This document shows, piece after piece, positions 41,870 through 50,049 of a stretch of 64,000 nucleotides of DNA. Source of the stretch: Flavobacterium selenitireducens (GTDB lineage: Bacteria > Bacteroidota > Bacteroidia > Flavobacteriales > Flavobacteriaceae); the NCBI RefSeq assembly GCF_014748335.1, contig NZ_JAAVIY010000009.1, positions 1-64,000 on the forward strand, written 5' to 3'. The notes beneath the pieces were generated by a model. The model worked only from the letters and a program-made list of their open reading frames with translations, was not told the DNA's origin and made no database searches. Numbering within the stretch: the stretch's first letter is position 1; each line of letters begins with the position of its first letter. The position numbers were made by a program, and so were the translations under genes.

Positions 41870-43129
41870 TTATTTCACGGTAAAGTCCATGACAACTTTG
41901 CTTTGGGCAGAAGGAACGCGTTTTCCCGATCCGAAAAAATCACCTTCGGACACCTCGAAACTGTAGACGTTTTGTATCCAATCAGCGACCTGTTTTTGAA
42001 CCGTGGCCTGTATCGTTACGTAGTACAATCCGTCGTTAAGCGACAATTTCTCAATCATGAAACGCAGGGATTCAACTGTTCCGGTGCGTGATGATGGCAG
42101 GATGGTATTGCTGAACCACGCGATACGCTGTCCGAGATAATCGTCAATACGCACGTCGAAACCAAGGTCCCCAATATCCACGAAATTAGGGTTGTCGAAC
42201 GAAAATTCCATAGTGAACGGCTGGCCGGTTTGAGGCTTGATGTGCCGATCTGAACCATAAACAGCAATTTCGCGCAATCGGATCGCTCCATTGCCAACAC
42301 GCGTGACATTGTGGTCGATTATACCGGAAGATATACTCTGCTTCAAATAGTCGCCAACGGCCATATCTACGTTTCCGTCGAAGCTCATCGCGCCATTTTT
42401 CAATACGATGCCGCGGCTGCACAAATTCTGAACGGCGGCCATGTTATGGCTCACAAACAAAATCGTCCTGCCCTGCCCTTTGCTTATATCGCCCATTTTG
42501 CCCAAACACTTTTTCTGGAATTCCGCATCGCCTACGGCCAAAACCTCATCGACGATCAGAATTTCACTTTCGAGGTGGGCGGCGACGGCAAACGCAAGTC
42601 GTACATACATTCCGCTGCTGTAGCGTTTGACTGGCGTATCGATGTAGCGTTCGACTCCTGAAAAATCGATGATTTCGTCGAGCTTGCGCGTGATTTCCTT
42701 TTTGCGCATACCGAGGATGGCGCCGTTGAGATAGATGTTTTCGCGTCCGGTCAATTCAGGATGGAATCCGGTTCCGACTTCGAGCAAACTTGCAATACGC
42801 CCTTTTACGCCAATTTGTCCCGTAGTTGGAGAGGTAACGCGTGAGAGCAGCTTGAGCAACGTACTTTTTCCGGCTCCGTTCTTGCCGATTATTCCGACAG
42901 CATCGCCTTGGTTGATCTCGAAATTGATGTCGCGCAACGACCAGACGATGTCGCTCGACCCTTTTTTGCTGCGGTCGTTGGCCTCCCCGATCTTGAGAAA
43001 CGGATCTTCTTTGCCCAGCACGCGCGTGCGGACAAACCGCTCGATGTCGCGAGATACCGTTCCGGTTCCGATCTGGCCGATCTGGTAGGCTTTCGAGAGG
43101 TTTTCTACCTTGATTACTGTATCAGACAT
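41870..43129 (-). CDS. wzt: Polysaccharide ABC exporter ATPase with C-terminal Wzt-like domain
   Basis: This gene powers export of a finished undecaprenyl-linked polymer across the inner membrane with Wzm. It has 419 residues. The nucleotide-binding domain has Walker A GKNGAGKST (82-90), GTGFHPELTGRENIYLNG, signature YSSGM (170-174) and Walker B ending ILIVDEVLAVGD (191-202). From about residue 265 an extra beta-rich domain follows (EFSFDNPNFVDIGDLGFDVR, QRIAWFSNTI), matching the Wzt C-terminal carbohydrate-binding domain. This reads the non-reducing end in coupled export systems. The start shares a base with the wzm stop (TAATG). Confidence 0.93.
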   Translation of the reverse strand: MSDTVIKVENLSKAYQIGQIGTGTVSRDIERFVRTRVLGKEDPFLKIGEANDRSKKGSSDIVWSLRDINFEINQGDAVGIIGKNGAGKSTLLKLLSRVTSPTTGQIGVKGRIASLLEVGTGFHPELTGRENIYLNGAILGMRKKEITRKLDEIIDFSGVERYIDTPVKRYSSGMYVRLAFAVAAHLESEILIVDEVLAVGDAEFQKKCLGKMGDISKGQGRTILFVSHNMAAVQNLCSRGIVLKNGAMSFDGNVDMAVGDYLKQSISSGIIDHNVTRVGNGAIRLREIAVYGSDRHIKPQTGQPFTMEFSFDNPNFVDIGDLGFDVRIDDYLGQRIAWFSNTILPSSRTGTVESLRFMIEKLSLNDGLYYVTIQATVQKQVADWIQNVYSFEVSEGDFFGSGKRVPSAQSKVVMDFTVK

Positions 43130-43998
43130 TATATGGTATCGACAAAATTACGTTCGGTCTTATTGAAAATGACGACGCCGGCGAAAAGGACCACCAAAGT
43201 CACGATCGCGGAATAGCCGATGCTGGCGAGCGTAAAATTGCCCTGACCGAGAAATGCATAACGGAACGCTTCGATGATTCCCGTCATCGGGTTCATTTCG
43301 ATGATCCAGGCGTATTCGGAAAACTTCGATTTGGCTTCGCTTAGCGGATAAATGACGGTTGTTCCGTACATCAGCAATTGTACGCCGAAAGTAACCAAAA
43401 ACGTGAGATCGCGATATTTTGTGGTCATGGCCGTAATGATGAGACCCGCACCAAGCCCGAGAGCCGCCATCAAGAGTATAAGCAGCGGAAACAATAACAG
43501 TGCGCCCGATATTTCAAAGCTGCCCGGTTTTGCAATGGCGTAATAAGCCATCATGACGGCCAATAAAGACAACTGCACGCCAAAACGCACAAGGTTGCTC
43601 ACCACGATGCTCAACGGCATGATCAGCCTCGGAAAATAGACTTTCCCGAAAATGTTCGCATTATCCCTGAATACGGTACTCGTCTTGGTCAGGCAATCTG
43701 AAAAATAGTTCCAGGCGGTGATCCCGCAGAGGTAAAACAGCGGTTGCGGAAGCCCGTCGGTTTGGATTCCGGCGAGATTTCCGAAGATGAACGTGAACAC
43801 GAGCGTGGTGAAAATCGGTTGGATGAAGAACCACAGCGGCCCGAGGATCGTCTGTTTGTAAAAACTGATGAAGTCGCGCTTGACAAACATGCCGAGCAAA
43901 TCGCGATAGCGCCAGACATCGGCAAATTTAAGGTCAAAAAGAGAAGAATGCCCTTTGATGACAAGGTCCCACTGCTCTTCATTCGGTTTTGGATCCAT
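43129..43998 (-). CDS. wzm: Polysaccharide ABC exporter permease
   Basis: This is the membrane partner of Wzt, 289 residues. After a cytoplasmic amphipathic start (SLFDLKFADVWRYRDLLGMF, VKRDFISFYKQTILGPLWFF, the family hallmark) there are six hydrophobic helices ending in GYSAIVTLVVLFAGVVIF. I start at 43998 (MDPKPNEEQWDLVIKG). The frame runs up to 44037 but that adds a cysteine-bearing leader and crowds the divergent gene. A TATCTTTG -7 box lies 28 bases upstream, so wzm is the first gene of the lower operon. Confidence 0.92.
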   Translation of the reverse strand: MDPKPNEEQWDLVIKGHSSLFDLKFADVWRYRDLLGMFVKRDFISFYKQTILGPLWFFIQPIFTTLVFTFIFGNLAGIQTDGLPQPLFYLCGITAWNYFSDCLTKTSTVFRDNANIFGKVYFPRLIMPLSIVVSNLVRFGVQLSLLAVMMAYYAIAKPGSFEISGALLLFPLLILLMAALGLGAGLIITAMTTKYRDLTFLVTFGVQLLMYGTTVIYPLSEAKSKFSEYAWIIEMNPMTGIIEAFRYAFLGQGNFTLASIGYSAIVTLVVLFAGVVIFNKTERNFVDTI

Positions 43999-44025
43999 AC
44001 GCGATTTTTGGTTGCAAACTGCCGG

Positions 44026-44033
44026 CAAAGATA
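44026..44033 (-). promoter_or_regulatory. -7 promoter element of the wzm operon
   Basis: TATCTTTG on the minus strand is an exact TAnnTTTG match. It would drive the roughly 24-kb run from wzm to the phosphoglycosyltransferase at 20115. No TTG is present at -33, only GTG at 17 bases. Confidence 0.45.
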
Positions 44034-44082
44034 ACAATTTGAAGCAATTTCACCGGAAAATAGGGAAATGCCGAAATTGGCG

Positions 44083-44090
44083 TATTTTTG
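44083..44090 (+). promoter_or_regulatory. -7 promoter element of the CpsB-like gene
   Basis: TATTTTTG matches TAnnTTTG 18 bases before the TTG start at 44108 and 50 bases from the divergent wzm element. Confidence 0.4.
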
Positions 44091-44107
44091 CCGATATCCA
44101 TACGATT

Positions 44108-44845
44108 TTGTTTTCGATTTTTAAATCCAGACCGACACTAAGGGAGCTGATTCCCGCCGACCACATCGACTTCCATTCCCATGTTTTGCCGGGCATAGAC
44201 GACGGCGCAAAAACTGCGGAACACACGCTGGCTCTTGTGGAAAGCCTTCGCGAGATGGGCTGTTCCCAACTCATCGCAACGCCTCACATCATGCATTCGG
44301 TTTGGGACAATTCTCCCGCGAACATCCTCGAGAAACGGGACGAGACGCGAGCGCTTTTAAAGCAAGCGGGAATCGACATTAAAATCGAAGCCGCGGCAGA
44401 ATATCTAATGGACAGTTTTTTCGTACAACGACTCAAATCCGAGAAGTTGCTTTGCGTGCACGACAATTTTGTCTTAGTGGAAATGTCTTATATCAATCCG
44501 CCGATACAACTGTACGACATCCTGTTCGAGATGCAGCTCGAAGGCTATATCCCGATTCTGGCGCATCCCGAGCGTTACGCGTTTTACCACAACAAAGCTA
44601 AAGAATATCAAAAACTCAAAGACGCGGGTTGTCGTTTCCAGCTGAACTTATTGTCCTGCATAGGCTACTATGGCAAAGATGTCGCCAATGCAGCCGAGCG
44701 ATTGCTTGAAACGGGACTCGTCGATTTTGCGGGATCGGACGTGCACCATTCGCGTCACGTCGAGGCGTTTTCGAAAAAACTCGTCGTCAAATCGCACAAG
44801 GCATTGTCCAAGGCATTGGAAAACAATCAGCAATTCAGGTTCTAG
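44108..44845 (+). CDS. PHP-type tyrosine-protein phosphatase (CpsB/CapC/YwqE family)
   Basis: This enzyme is expected to dephosphorylate the C-terminal tyrosines of the Wzc kinase encoded next door. It has 245 residues when started at TTG 44108 (MFSIFKSRPTLRELIP), the length normal for the family. Upstream in-frame ATGs at 43955 would overlap wzm. The metal-binding histidines are in DHIDFHSHVLPGIDDGA, IATPHIMHSVW, PILAHPERYAFY and AGSDVHHSRHVEAF. It is the only plus-strand gene in the polysaccharide region. Its stop overlaps the wzc stop inside a CTAG. Confidence 0.92.
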   Translation: MFSIFKSRPTLRELIPADHIDFHSHVLPGIDDGAKTAEHTLALVESLREMGCSQLIATPHIMHSVWDNSPANILEKRDETRALLKQAGIDIKIEAAAEYLMDSFFVQRLKSEKLLCVHDNFVLVEMSYINPPIQLYDILFEMQLEGYIPILAHPERYAFYHNKAKEYQKLKDAGCRFQLNLLSCIGYYGKDVANAAERLLETGLVDFAGSDVHHSRHVEAFSKKLVVKSHKALSKALENNQQFRF

Positions 44846-47220
44846 CCGTTCCTTTTGAATTTCCACCAAGGCTGTTTCTCCGTATCCTGGGAATAGCCGT
44901 AGCCGTAGCCATATCCGTAGCCGTACCCATACGTTTTTCCCCAGATGGTATCGTTAAGCAACAACGCCATATTCGGTAGTTTGCCTTCGCTGTAGAACGA
45001 TTGCACGATACGCAACAAGCGCTTGTCGAAGTAATTCGCGCGCAATACATAGATGAAGGCATCCATATATTGCGTTATCAAAAGTGTATCGGTAACCAAA
45101 CTCACCGGAGCGGTATCGACAATGATGTAATCGTATTTCGCCTTGAGCTCCTCGAACAACGGGCCGAGCTTGTCGTTCATGAGCAAATCGACAGGGTTCG
45201 GCGGCACGACTCCTGACGGCAACACGTCGAAATGCTCGTAACCTTCGAGCCTCACTATAAAATCGGAAATGTCGCCTTCGTCCTTGACGAGATAATTCGT
45301 GAGCCCTTTTGACGGAAGCTTGACATACTTGTCGATTTTCGGGTTTCGGATATCAAGCCCTACCAAAAGCACTTTTTTACCCGAAAGTGCGATCGTGCTC
45401 GAAAGATTGATCGCGATGAACGTTTTGCCTTCTTTCGGCATCGTGGACGTCACCGCAACGGTCTTGGCGCGGCCTTGCGGCACATTGCCCAACATGAATT
45501 CGAGATTGGTGCGAACGATGCGTATCGCTTCGGCCGAACTCGAACGGCTGCTGGCGTTGATGATTTCGTTTTCCGTTTCGGATTTCGGGATATCGCCCAA
45601 AATCGGAGCAGTAACCTTGCCTTCCACATCGGATCTTGTCTTGACCTTCGTATCGAGCAGGTTGCGCAGATAAATGATGAGCAACGGAATCAGCAGCCCG
45701 ATCAAAAGCCCCATCATATGGATCGTATTGCGCTTTGGAGCCACAGGGGCGTCCGAGGCCAGCGCCGGATCGACGACTTTGGCGTTCGGAGGCGTTACCG
45801 CCAGTGAAATCGCGATTTCCTCCCGCTTTTGGAGCAGGTAGATGTACAGCGCTTCCTTGATTTTTTGTTGTCGGTCGATCACGCGAAATTGACGCTCCTG
45901 TCCCGGAATCTTGGAAATTTTCCCCGCTACCATATTGACCTGTTTCTCGAGGTCGGATTTGCGGATCTTCAAAGACGAAAGCAGGCGTTGCAGGTTTTGC
46001 TTGACCACTTCGCGTTTTTCCTCCAGGTTTTTTCGCGCGTTCGAAATAACGGTGTTTTTGCTCGTACCGTGCTGGCTCATCCGCGTAAAGGCGATCACTT
46101 CCGTATTGTATTCGGAGATCATGTTGGACGACTGCATGTCGTTCGGGACGAGGTTGATCGGGATCGGATTGTTCGCCGGAGCGGTTTCCAGGAACTCGAC
46201 CATCGATTGCACGACGCGTATCTGGGTTTCGGTTTCTATAAGATCGCGTTCGAACGTAACGGAATTCTGCAAATAGATCTCGGCATCGGACGCAATGTCG
46301 GTCAACCTGTTGGACTGTTTGAAATCTGCCGCGGTGCGCTCGACGTCTCCCAATTGCAACGCGATCGATTCGAGGCGTTCAGCAATGAATTTCTCGGTGT
46401 TTTCCGATATGTATTTTTTGTCGTTGATCGCATCCTCGTTATACATCTCGATGATGGCGTTGAGCATGTCCTCTCCCCTTTCCTTGATGTGATCGGTCAG
46501 GGTAAGCTCGACGACGCTGGAATTCTTGTTCTTGGGCACGATCTCAAGGTTGGCCTTGTAACGCTGCACCACGCTTGACAGCTTCCGGATCTGTACGATG
46601 ATCTCATAGTCGAGGCCGGGCTTGTCCTTGATCGTCGGGTTGGGCGTTACGACAATCTTGAAATTGTCGAAGGAAACCGTGCGCCCGTATCGGAATTTAC
46701 CAAACGATTTACCCGAGGCGAGCAACAGTTCATAAGTATCTTTCGCAACCGATTTGACCGTGAAGTTTCTCGGTTTCTCATAAAATTTCGGGCTGATCCC
46801 GAAGAAGTAGACATCGATTGGCTTGTCTTGGTACAACTCAACGCTTTTAACTCGGCCTTGCGTAAAATATTCCACGGTCGCCATGCGCTTTTCCACCGCT
46901 TTTTCGATGTTGGAACGCGACTGTATGACCTCGATCTCGTTGTCGAGGACGCTTTTCACACCTGTCGTCAAGCCAAGGTCGGACAACGCGGTAAGTTCAG
47001 ATTGCAACCCTCCTTTTCTATCGTCCTTGACCAATATCGTAGCCGAGCTTTTGTACAGCGGCACGCTATACCTGAGGTAGATCATCGACAAGAACAAGAA
47101 GAACAAGGCCGAGGCCACGATCCATTTCCAGTGGACTAAGAATTTTTCGACTTCTTCCCGAATGTTCAGGCCGTCGTCCTGCGTGGGCTTGGATGAAAAA
47201 GATGGATGTTCTGGCAACAT
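44842..47220 (-). CDS. wzc: Polysaccharide co-polymerase and tyrosine autokinase (Wzc/CapAB type)
   Basis: This is a 792-residue inner-membrane protein controlling polymer length and export with Wza. The Wzz-like part has TM1 (33-49), a periplasmic coiled region to about 500 and TM2 (501-518). The cytoplasmic BY-kinase has Walker A TSTMPKEGKT (591-600), Walker A' VGLDIRNPK (620-628) and Walker B DYIIVDTAP (697-705). The C-terminus ends in a tyrosine-glycine run (764-776, seven tyrosines), the autophosphorylation cluster. The start overlaps the wza stop (TAATG). Its phosphatase partner is convergent with it at 44845. Confidence 0.95.
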   Translation of the reverse strand: MLPEHPSFSSKPTQDDGLNIREEVEKFLVHWKWIVASALFFLFLSMIYLRYSVPLYKSSATILVKDDRKGGLQSELTALSDLGLTTGVKSVLDNEIEVIQSRSNIEKAVEKRMATVEYFTQGRVKSVELYQDKPIDVYFFGISPKFYEKPRNFTVKSVAKDTYELLLASGKSFGKFRYGRTVSFDNFKIVVTPNPTIKDKPGLDYEIIVQIRKLSSVVQRYKANLEIVPKNKNSSVVELTLTDHIKERGEDMLNAIIEMYNEDAINDKKYISENTEKFIAERLESIALQLGDVERTAADFKQSNRLTDIASDAEIYLQNSVTFERDLIETETQIRVVQSMVEFLETAPANNPIPINLVPNDMQSSNMISEYNTEVIAFTRMSQHGTSKNTVISNARKNLEEKREVVKQNLQRLLSSLKIRKSDLEKQVNMVAGKISKIPGQERQFRVIDRQQKIKEALYIYLLQKREEIAISLAVTPPNAKVVDPALASDAPVAPKRNTIHMMGLLIGLLIPLLIIYLRNLLDTKVKTRSDVEGKVTAPILGDIPKSETENEIINASSRSSSAEAIRIVRTNLEFMLGNVPQGRAKTVAVTSTMPKEGKTFIAINLSSTIALSGKKVLLVGLDIRNPKIDKYVKLPSKGLTNYLVKDEGDISDFIVRLEGYEHFDVLPSGVVPPNPVDLLMNDKLGPLFEELKAKYDYIIVDTAPVSLVTDTLLITQYMDAFIYVLRANYFDKRLLRIVQSFYSEGKLPNMALLLNDTIWGKTYGYGYGYGYGYGYSQDTEKQPWWKFKRNG
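44891..44932. repeat. Six-base repeat coding for Gly-Tyr units in wzc
   Basis: Near-perfect copies of a GTAGCC-type hexamer (CCGTAG/CCATAT/CCGTAC) encode the seven-tyrosine tail of Wzc. Slipped-strand changes would add or remove whole Gly-Tyr units without shifting frame. Confidence 0.75.
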
Positions 47221-47981
47221 TATCGTATCAGGGTAATTGTAGCGATCGTAATCAGGATAGAGGCGACGGACAGATACAAAGTCGTATTGGGTCCCACGGC
47301 CGATGATTTTACGCGAGTGTTATTGGGTTCGACCACAACCACGTCGTTTTGGGTCAGGTAATAATAAGGGGAATCGATGAAATCGGTTTTGGTGATATCG
47401 ACGCGCGCGAACGCTTTTTTGCCGCCTGTTTCGCGAATTACCAAAATGTTATGGCGTCTTCCGTAAATGGTCATGTCGCCTGCGTTGCTCAAGGCCTCGA
47501 GCAAGGTGATCCGCTCGCTTTCGATATTGAAGCTGCCCGGCCTCTGCACTTCGCCCAGGACCGATACCTTAAAATTCAGTATTCTCAGGTTCACGGACGG
47601 GTTGGTTACATATTCGGAGATCGCCGTGGTAAGCTTGTTCACGGCTTCGGTACGCGTAAGTCCACCGAGCTTGATTTTGCCGAGCACCGGAAAATCGATG
47701 TTGCCGTAATAGTCAATAAGATAAGTCTTGATCCCGTTTTGGTTGTTGTCCACCTGGTAGTTGCCTTGAATGGCCGGGAGGTTGAAAGGCACGGTAACTT
47801 CGGGCGTCTCGGCAGAAACGATGATGCTCAACAGGTCGTCGGATTTCAGCGTCGGCTCGTAAGTCTGGGCCTGGCCTTCCTTCGCGATGTCCGCATCCTG
47901 GAGATACGCAATATCTTTTCGGCTCGCGCAGGAAGCAGCGATAACAAGGGTCAGGAGAACAAAAACAGTTTTAAAACGCAT
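47220..47981 (-). CDS. wza: Polysaccharide export lipoprotein (Wza/OPX family)
   Basis: This is the periplasmic/outer-membrane part of the Wzc export channel, 253 residues. The signal MRFKTVFVLLTLVIAASC gives a lipid-modified Cys18. The Poly_export domain follows (LKSDDLLSIIVSAETPEV, YLIDYYGNIDFPVLGKIKLG), then one SLBB-like domain (VSVLGEVQRPGSFNIESERI and TLLEALSNAGDM). The C-terminus TLYLSVASILITIATITLIR is hydrophobic. It is a short OPX form with one SLBB, shorter than E. coli Wza (379 residues). It lies 32 bp below the PglF-like gene. Confidence 0.92.
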   Translation of the reverse strand: MRFKTVFVLLTLVIAASCASRKDIAYLQDADIAKEGQAQTYEPTLKSDDLLSIIVSAETPEVTVPFNLPAIQGNYQVDNNQNGIKTYLIDYYGNIDFPVLGKIKLGGLTRTEAVNKLTTAISEYVTNPSVNLRILNFKVSVLGEVQRPGSFNIESERITLLEALSNAGDMTIYGRRHNILVIRETGGKKAFARVDITKTDFIDSPYYYLTQNDVVVVEPNNTRVKSSAVGPNTTLYLSVASILITIATITLIR

Positions 47982-48013
47982 ATTGGGATGGTGGTTGCTT
48001 ATAAACGATGGCG

Positions 48014-49984
48014 TCAGAGCGAAATATTTTCACGGAAATCAAGAGTTTCGAACACGGAATTCATGCTCTTGAACTCAGGTACGATCTGCTTCATCTTGAA
48101 CACGATCTGGGCACTTGTCACTTTGCCGCAGTCGTAGGCCAGGTCTTCGACAGCCTTGCTGACATCCTCGAAATCGTCCCAGGTATCGACAGCGATCATG
48201 ATCTGATGATTGTGCGTCGGAAGGGTTTTGGAGTTGTCGTTGAGCAATTCTTCGTATAATTTTTCCCCTGGACGCAATCCGATGATCTTGATTTCGATTT
48301 CTTTATCGGGCGTGAAACCGGCAAGGCGGATCATTTTCTTGGCCAGGTCGATGATTTTGACCGGCTGACCCATGTCGAAAATATAAATCTCGCCTCCATT
48401 GCCCATCGCTCCTGCTTCGAGAACGAGCTGACACGCCTCGGGAATGGTCATGAAGTAGCGTATGATTTCAGGGTGCGTGATTGTGATCGGTCCGCCTTCG
48501 CTGATCTGGCGCGTGAACAACGGCACGATCGAACCGTTAGAGCCCAATACGTTGCCGAACCGCGTCGTGATGAATTTGGTGATCACTCGTTGTTTCTTCT
48601 GCGACATGAAATGCAGCGCCTGAACGTATTTCTCGGCAATGCGTTTGCTCGCACCCATGACGCTGCTTGGGTTCACGGCCTTGTCGGTAGACACCATAAC
48701 GAAGCGTTCCACATGGTATTTGAGCGAAAGGTCGGCGAGGTTTTTCGTTCCCATGACGTTGGTGAAGATCGCCTGGTCAGGATGTTCCTCCATCAATGGG
48801 ACGTGTTTGTAAGCCGCGGCGTGGTAGACCACATCGGGTTTGTATTCCGAAAACACCTGGTCGAGGGCTTCGCGGTTGCGGATGTCGGCCAACACGCTGT
48901 AAATCTCAGACTTCTCCTGTTGGATTTCAGCGATCTCAAGCGTTAGGTTGTGCAAAGGCGTTTCGGCCTGATCGAGCATGATGATGCGCGAAGGCGAAAA
49001 TTGCAAGATCTGTCGCGTGATTTCACTTCCTATCGATCCCGCGGCTCCCGTTATCAGGATCGTTTTCCCGTTGAGCTGGCTGGAAATGGCTTTGTTGTCG
49101 AGTACGATCGGTTTTCGCTCGAGCAAATCCTCGATCTGGAACGACTTGAGCTGTTGGGAAATCTGTTGCTGGTCTTCCCAATCCGAAACCAGCGGAACGG
49201 TGTACACCTTGAAATTGTATTCGAGACATTCCTCGACGAGGCGAATGGTCTCGTCTTTGGTCATGCTCTTTTCGGCAATGATGATCGCGTCGGCCTTCAT
49301 CGCACGCAAAATCACATGGACGCTGCGGTTCTGATTGATGATCGGAACGTTGAGGATGCTCTTCGAGGTCTTGGCCTGGTTGAACTTATCCACGAATCCG
49401 AGCAACCGGAAACGAGCCGGCACTTCGGACGACAACGCATTGGCAACCGCGATCGCGTTCGCATCGGCACCATAAATTACGGCCCCGAGCAGCTTTTTCT
49501 TGTCCTCGCTGCTCATGTAACGTTCGAACATATGCTTGACCAAAATGCGGAACAGGAACAATAGCAAGAACGAAATCACATAACTGATGAACAGCCCGGT
49601 GCTCAGGTAGAGCTTCGTCCCAAAGCTGAACTGCCAGATATAATTGACCACCAAAAGCGTCAAAAATGACGAACTGGCCGAGACCAACAGCTTGACGCCA
49701 TCGAGAAATGTGGAGTGCCTGATGATGCCCGAGTAGGTTCTGTAAAATAAAAAGAAAAGGGCGTTGACGCCGATGATGAGCCCGTAGCGAACCGGAAGAT
49801 TGAGCGTTCGGTATTGCGGATGAAGTTCAGTGAGGCTCGAAACAATCGTATAGGTGATGATGTTCGCTCCAACGACGATACACACGTCGATCAGGAAAAT
49901 AATCCAGCGCGGCAGGTATCCGATATTGCGGAAACGCCGCCCCGATACGCCTCTCATTATTTCCGCAAAAATTGAACTCCTCAT
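48014..49984 (-). CDS. Membrane UDP-sugar 4,6-dehydratase (PglF/WbpM/CapD type)
   Basis: This enzyme probably converts UDP-GlcNAc to UDP-4-keto-6-deoxy-GlcNAc. It has 656 residues. Four hydrophobic helices occupy residues 28-150. A first Rossmann domain (LLGAVIYGADANAIAVANAL) lies in the middle and the SDR catalytic domain follows. It has GAAGSIGS (313-320), the Asp in MLDQAETPLHNL, AAAYKHVPLMEEHP, and the altered active site Thr433-Asp-Lys435 plus Met443-x3-Lys447 of the PglF group. It is the fifth gene of a PglA?-PglC-PglD-PglE-PglF order, with 65 bp to the PglE-like gene above. It is large and membrane bound, unlike the soluble PseB. Confidence 0.9.
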   Translation of the reverse strand: MRSSIFAEIMRGVSGRRFRNIGYLPRWIIFLIDVCIVVGANIITYTIVSSLTELHPQYRTLNLPVRYGLIIGVNALFFLFYRTYSGIIRHSTFLDGVKLLVSASSSFLTLLVVNYIWQFSFGTKLYLSTGLFISYVISFLLLFLFRILVKHMFERYMSSEDKKKLLGAVIYGADANAIAVANALSSEVPARFRLLGFVDKFNQAKTSKSILNVPIINQNRSVHVILRAMKADAIIIAEKSMTKDETIRLVEECLEYNFKVYTVPLVSDWEDQQQISQQLKSFQIEDLLERKPIVLDNKAISSQLNGKTILITGAAGSIGSEITRQILQFSPSRIIMLDQAETPLHNLTLEIAEIQQEKSEIYSVLADIRNREALDQVFSEYKPDVVYHAAAYKHVPLMEEHPDQAIFTNVMGTKNLADLSLKYHVERFVMVSTDKAVNPSSVMGASKRIAEKYVQALHFMSQKKQRVITKFITTRFGNVLGSNGSIVPLFTRQISEGGPITITHPEIIRYFMTIPEACQLVLEAGAMGNGGEIYIFDMGQPVKIIDLAKKMIRLAGFTPDKEIEIKIIGLRPGEKLYEELLNDNSKTLPTHNHQIMIAVDTWDDFEDVSKAVEDLAYDCGKVTSAQIVFKMKQIVPEFKSMNSVFETLDFRENISL

Positions 49985-50003
49985 CTGCTACCCATTAGGT
50001 TGT

Positions 50004-50011
50004 CAAAATTA
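50004..50011 (-). promoter_or_regulatory. Possible internal promoter upstream of the PglF-like gene
   Basis: TAATTTTG on the minus strand matches TAnnTTTG, 20 bases before the start at 49984. The -33 region has only TTTA at 16 bases. It would give pglF, wza and wzc extra transcription. Confidence 0.3.
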
Positions 50012-50049
50012 TAACATTTTTAACGCATAAAGCCCCTCTATTCGACAAA

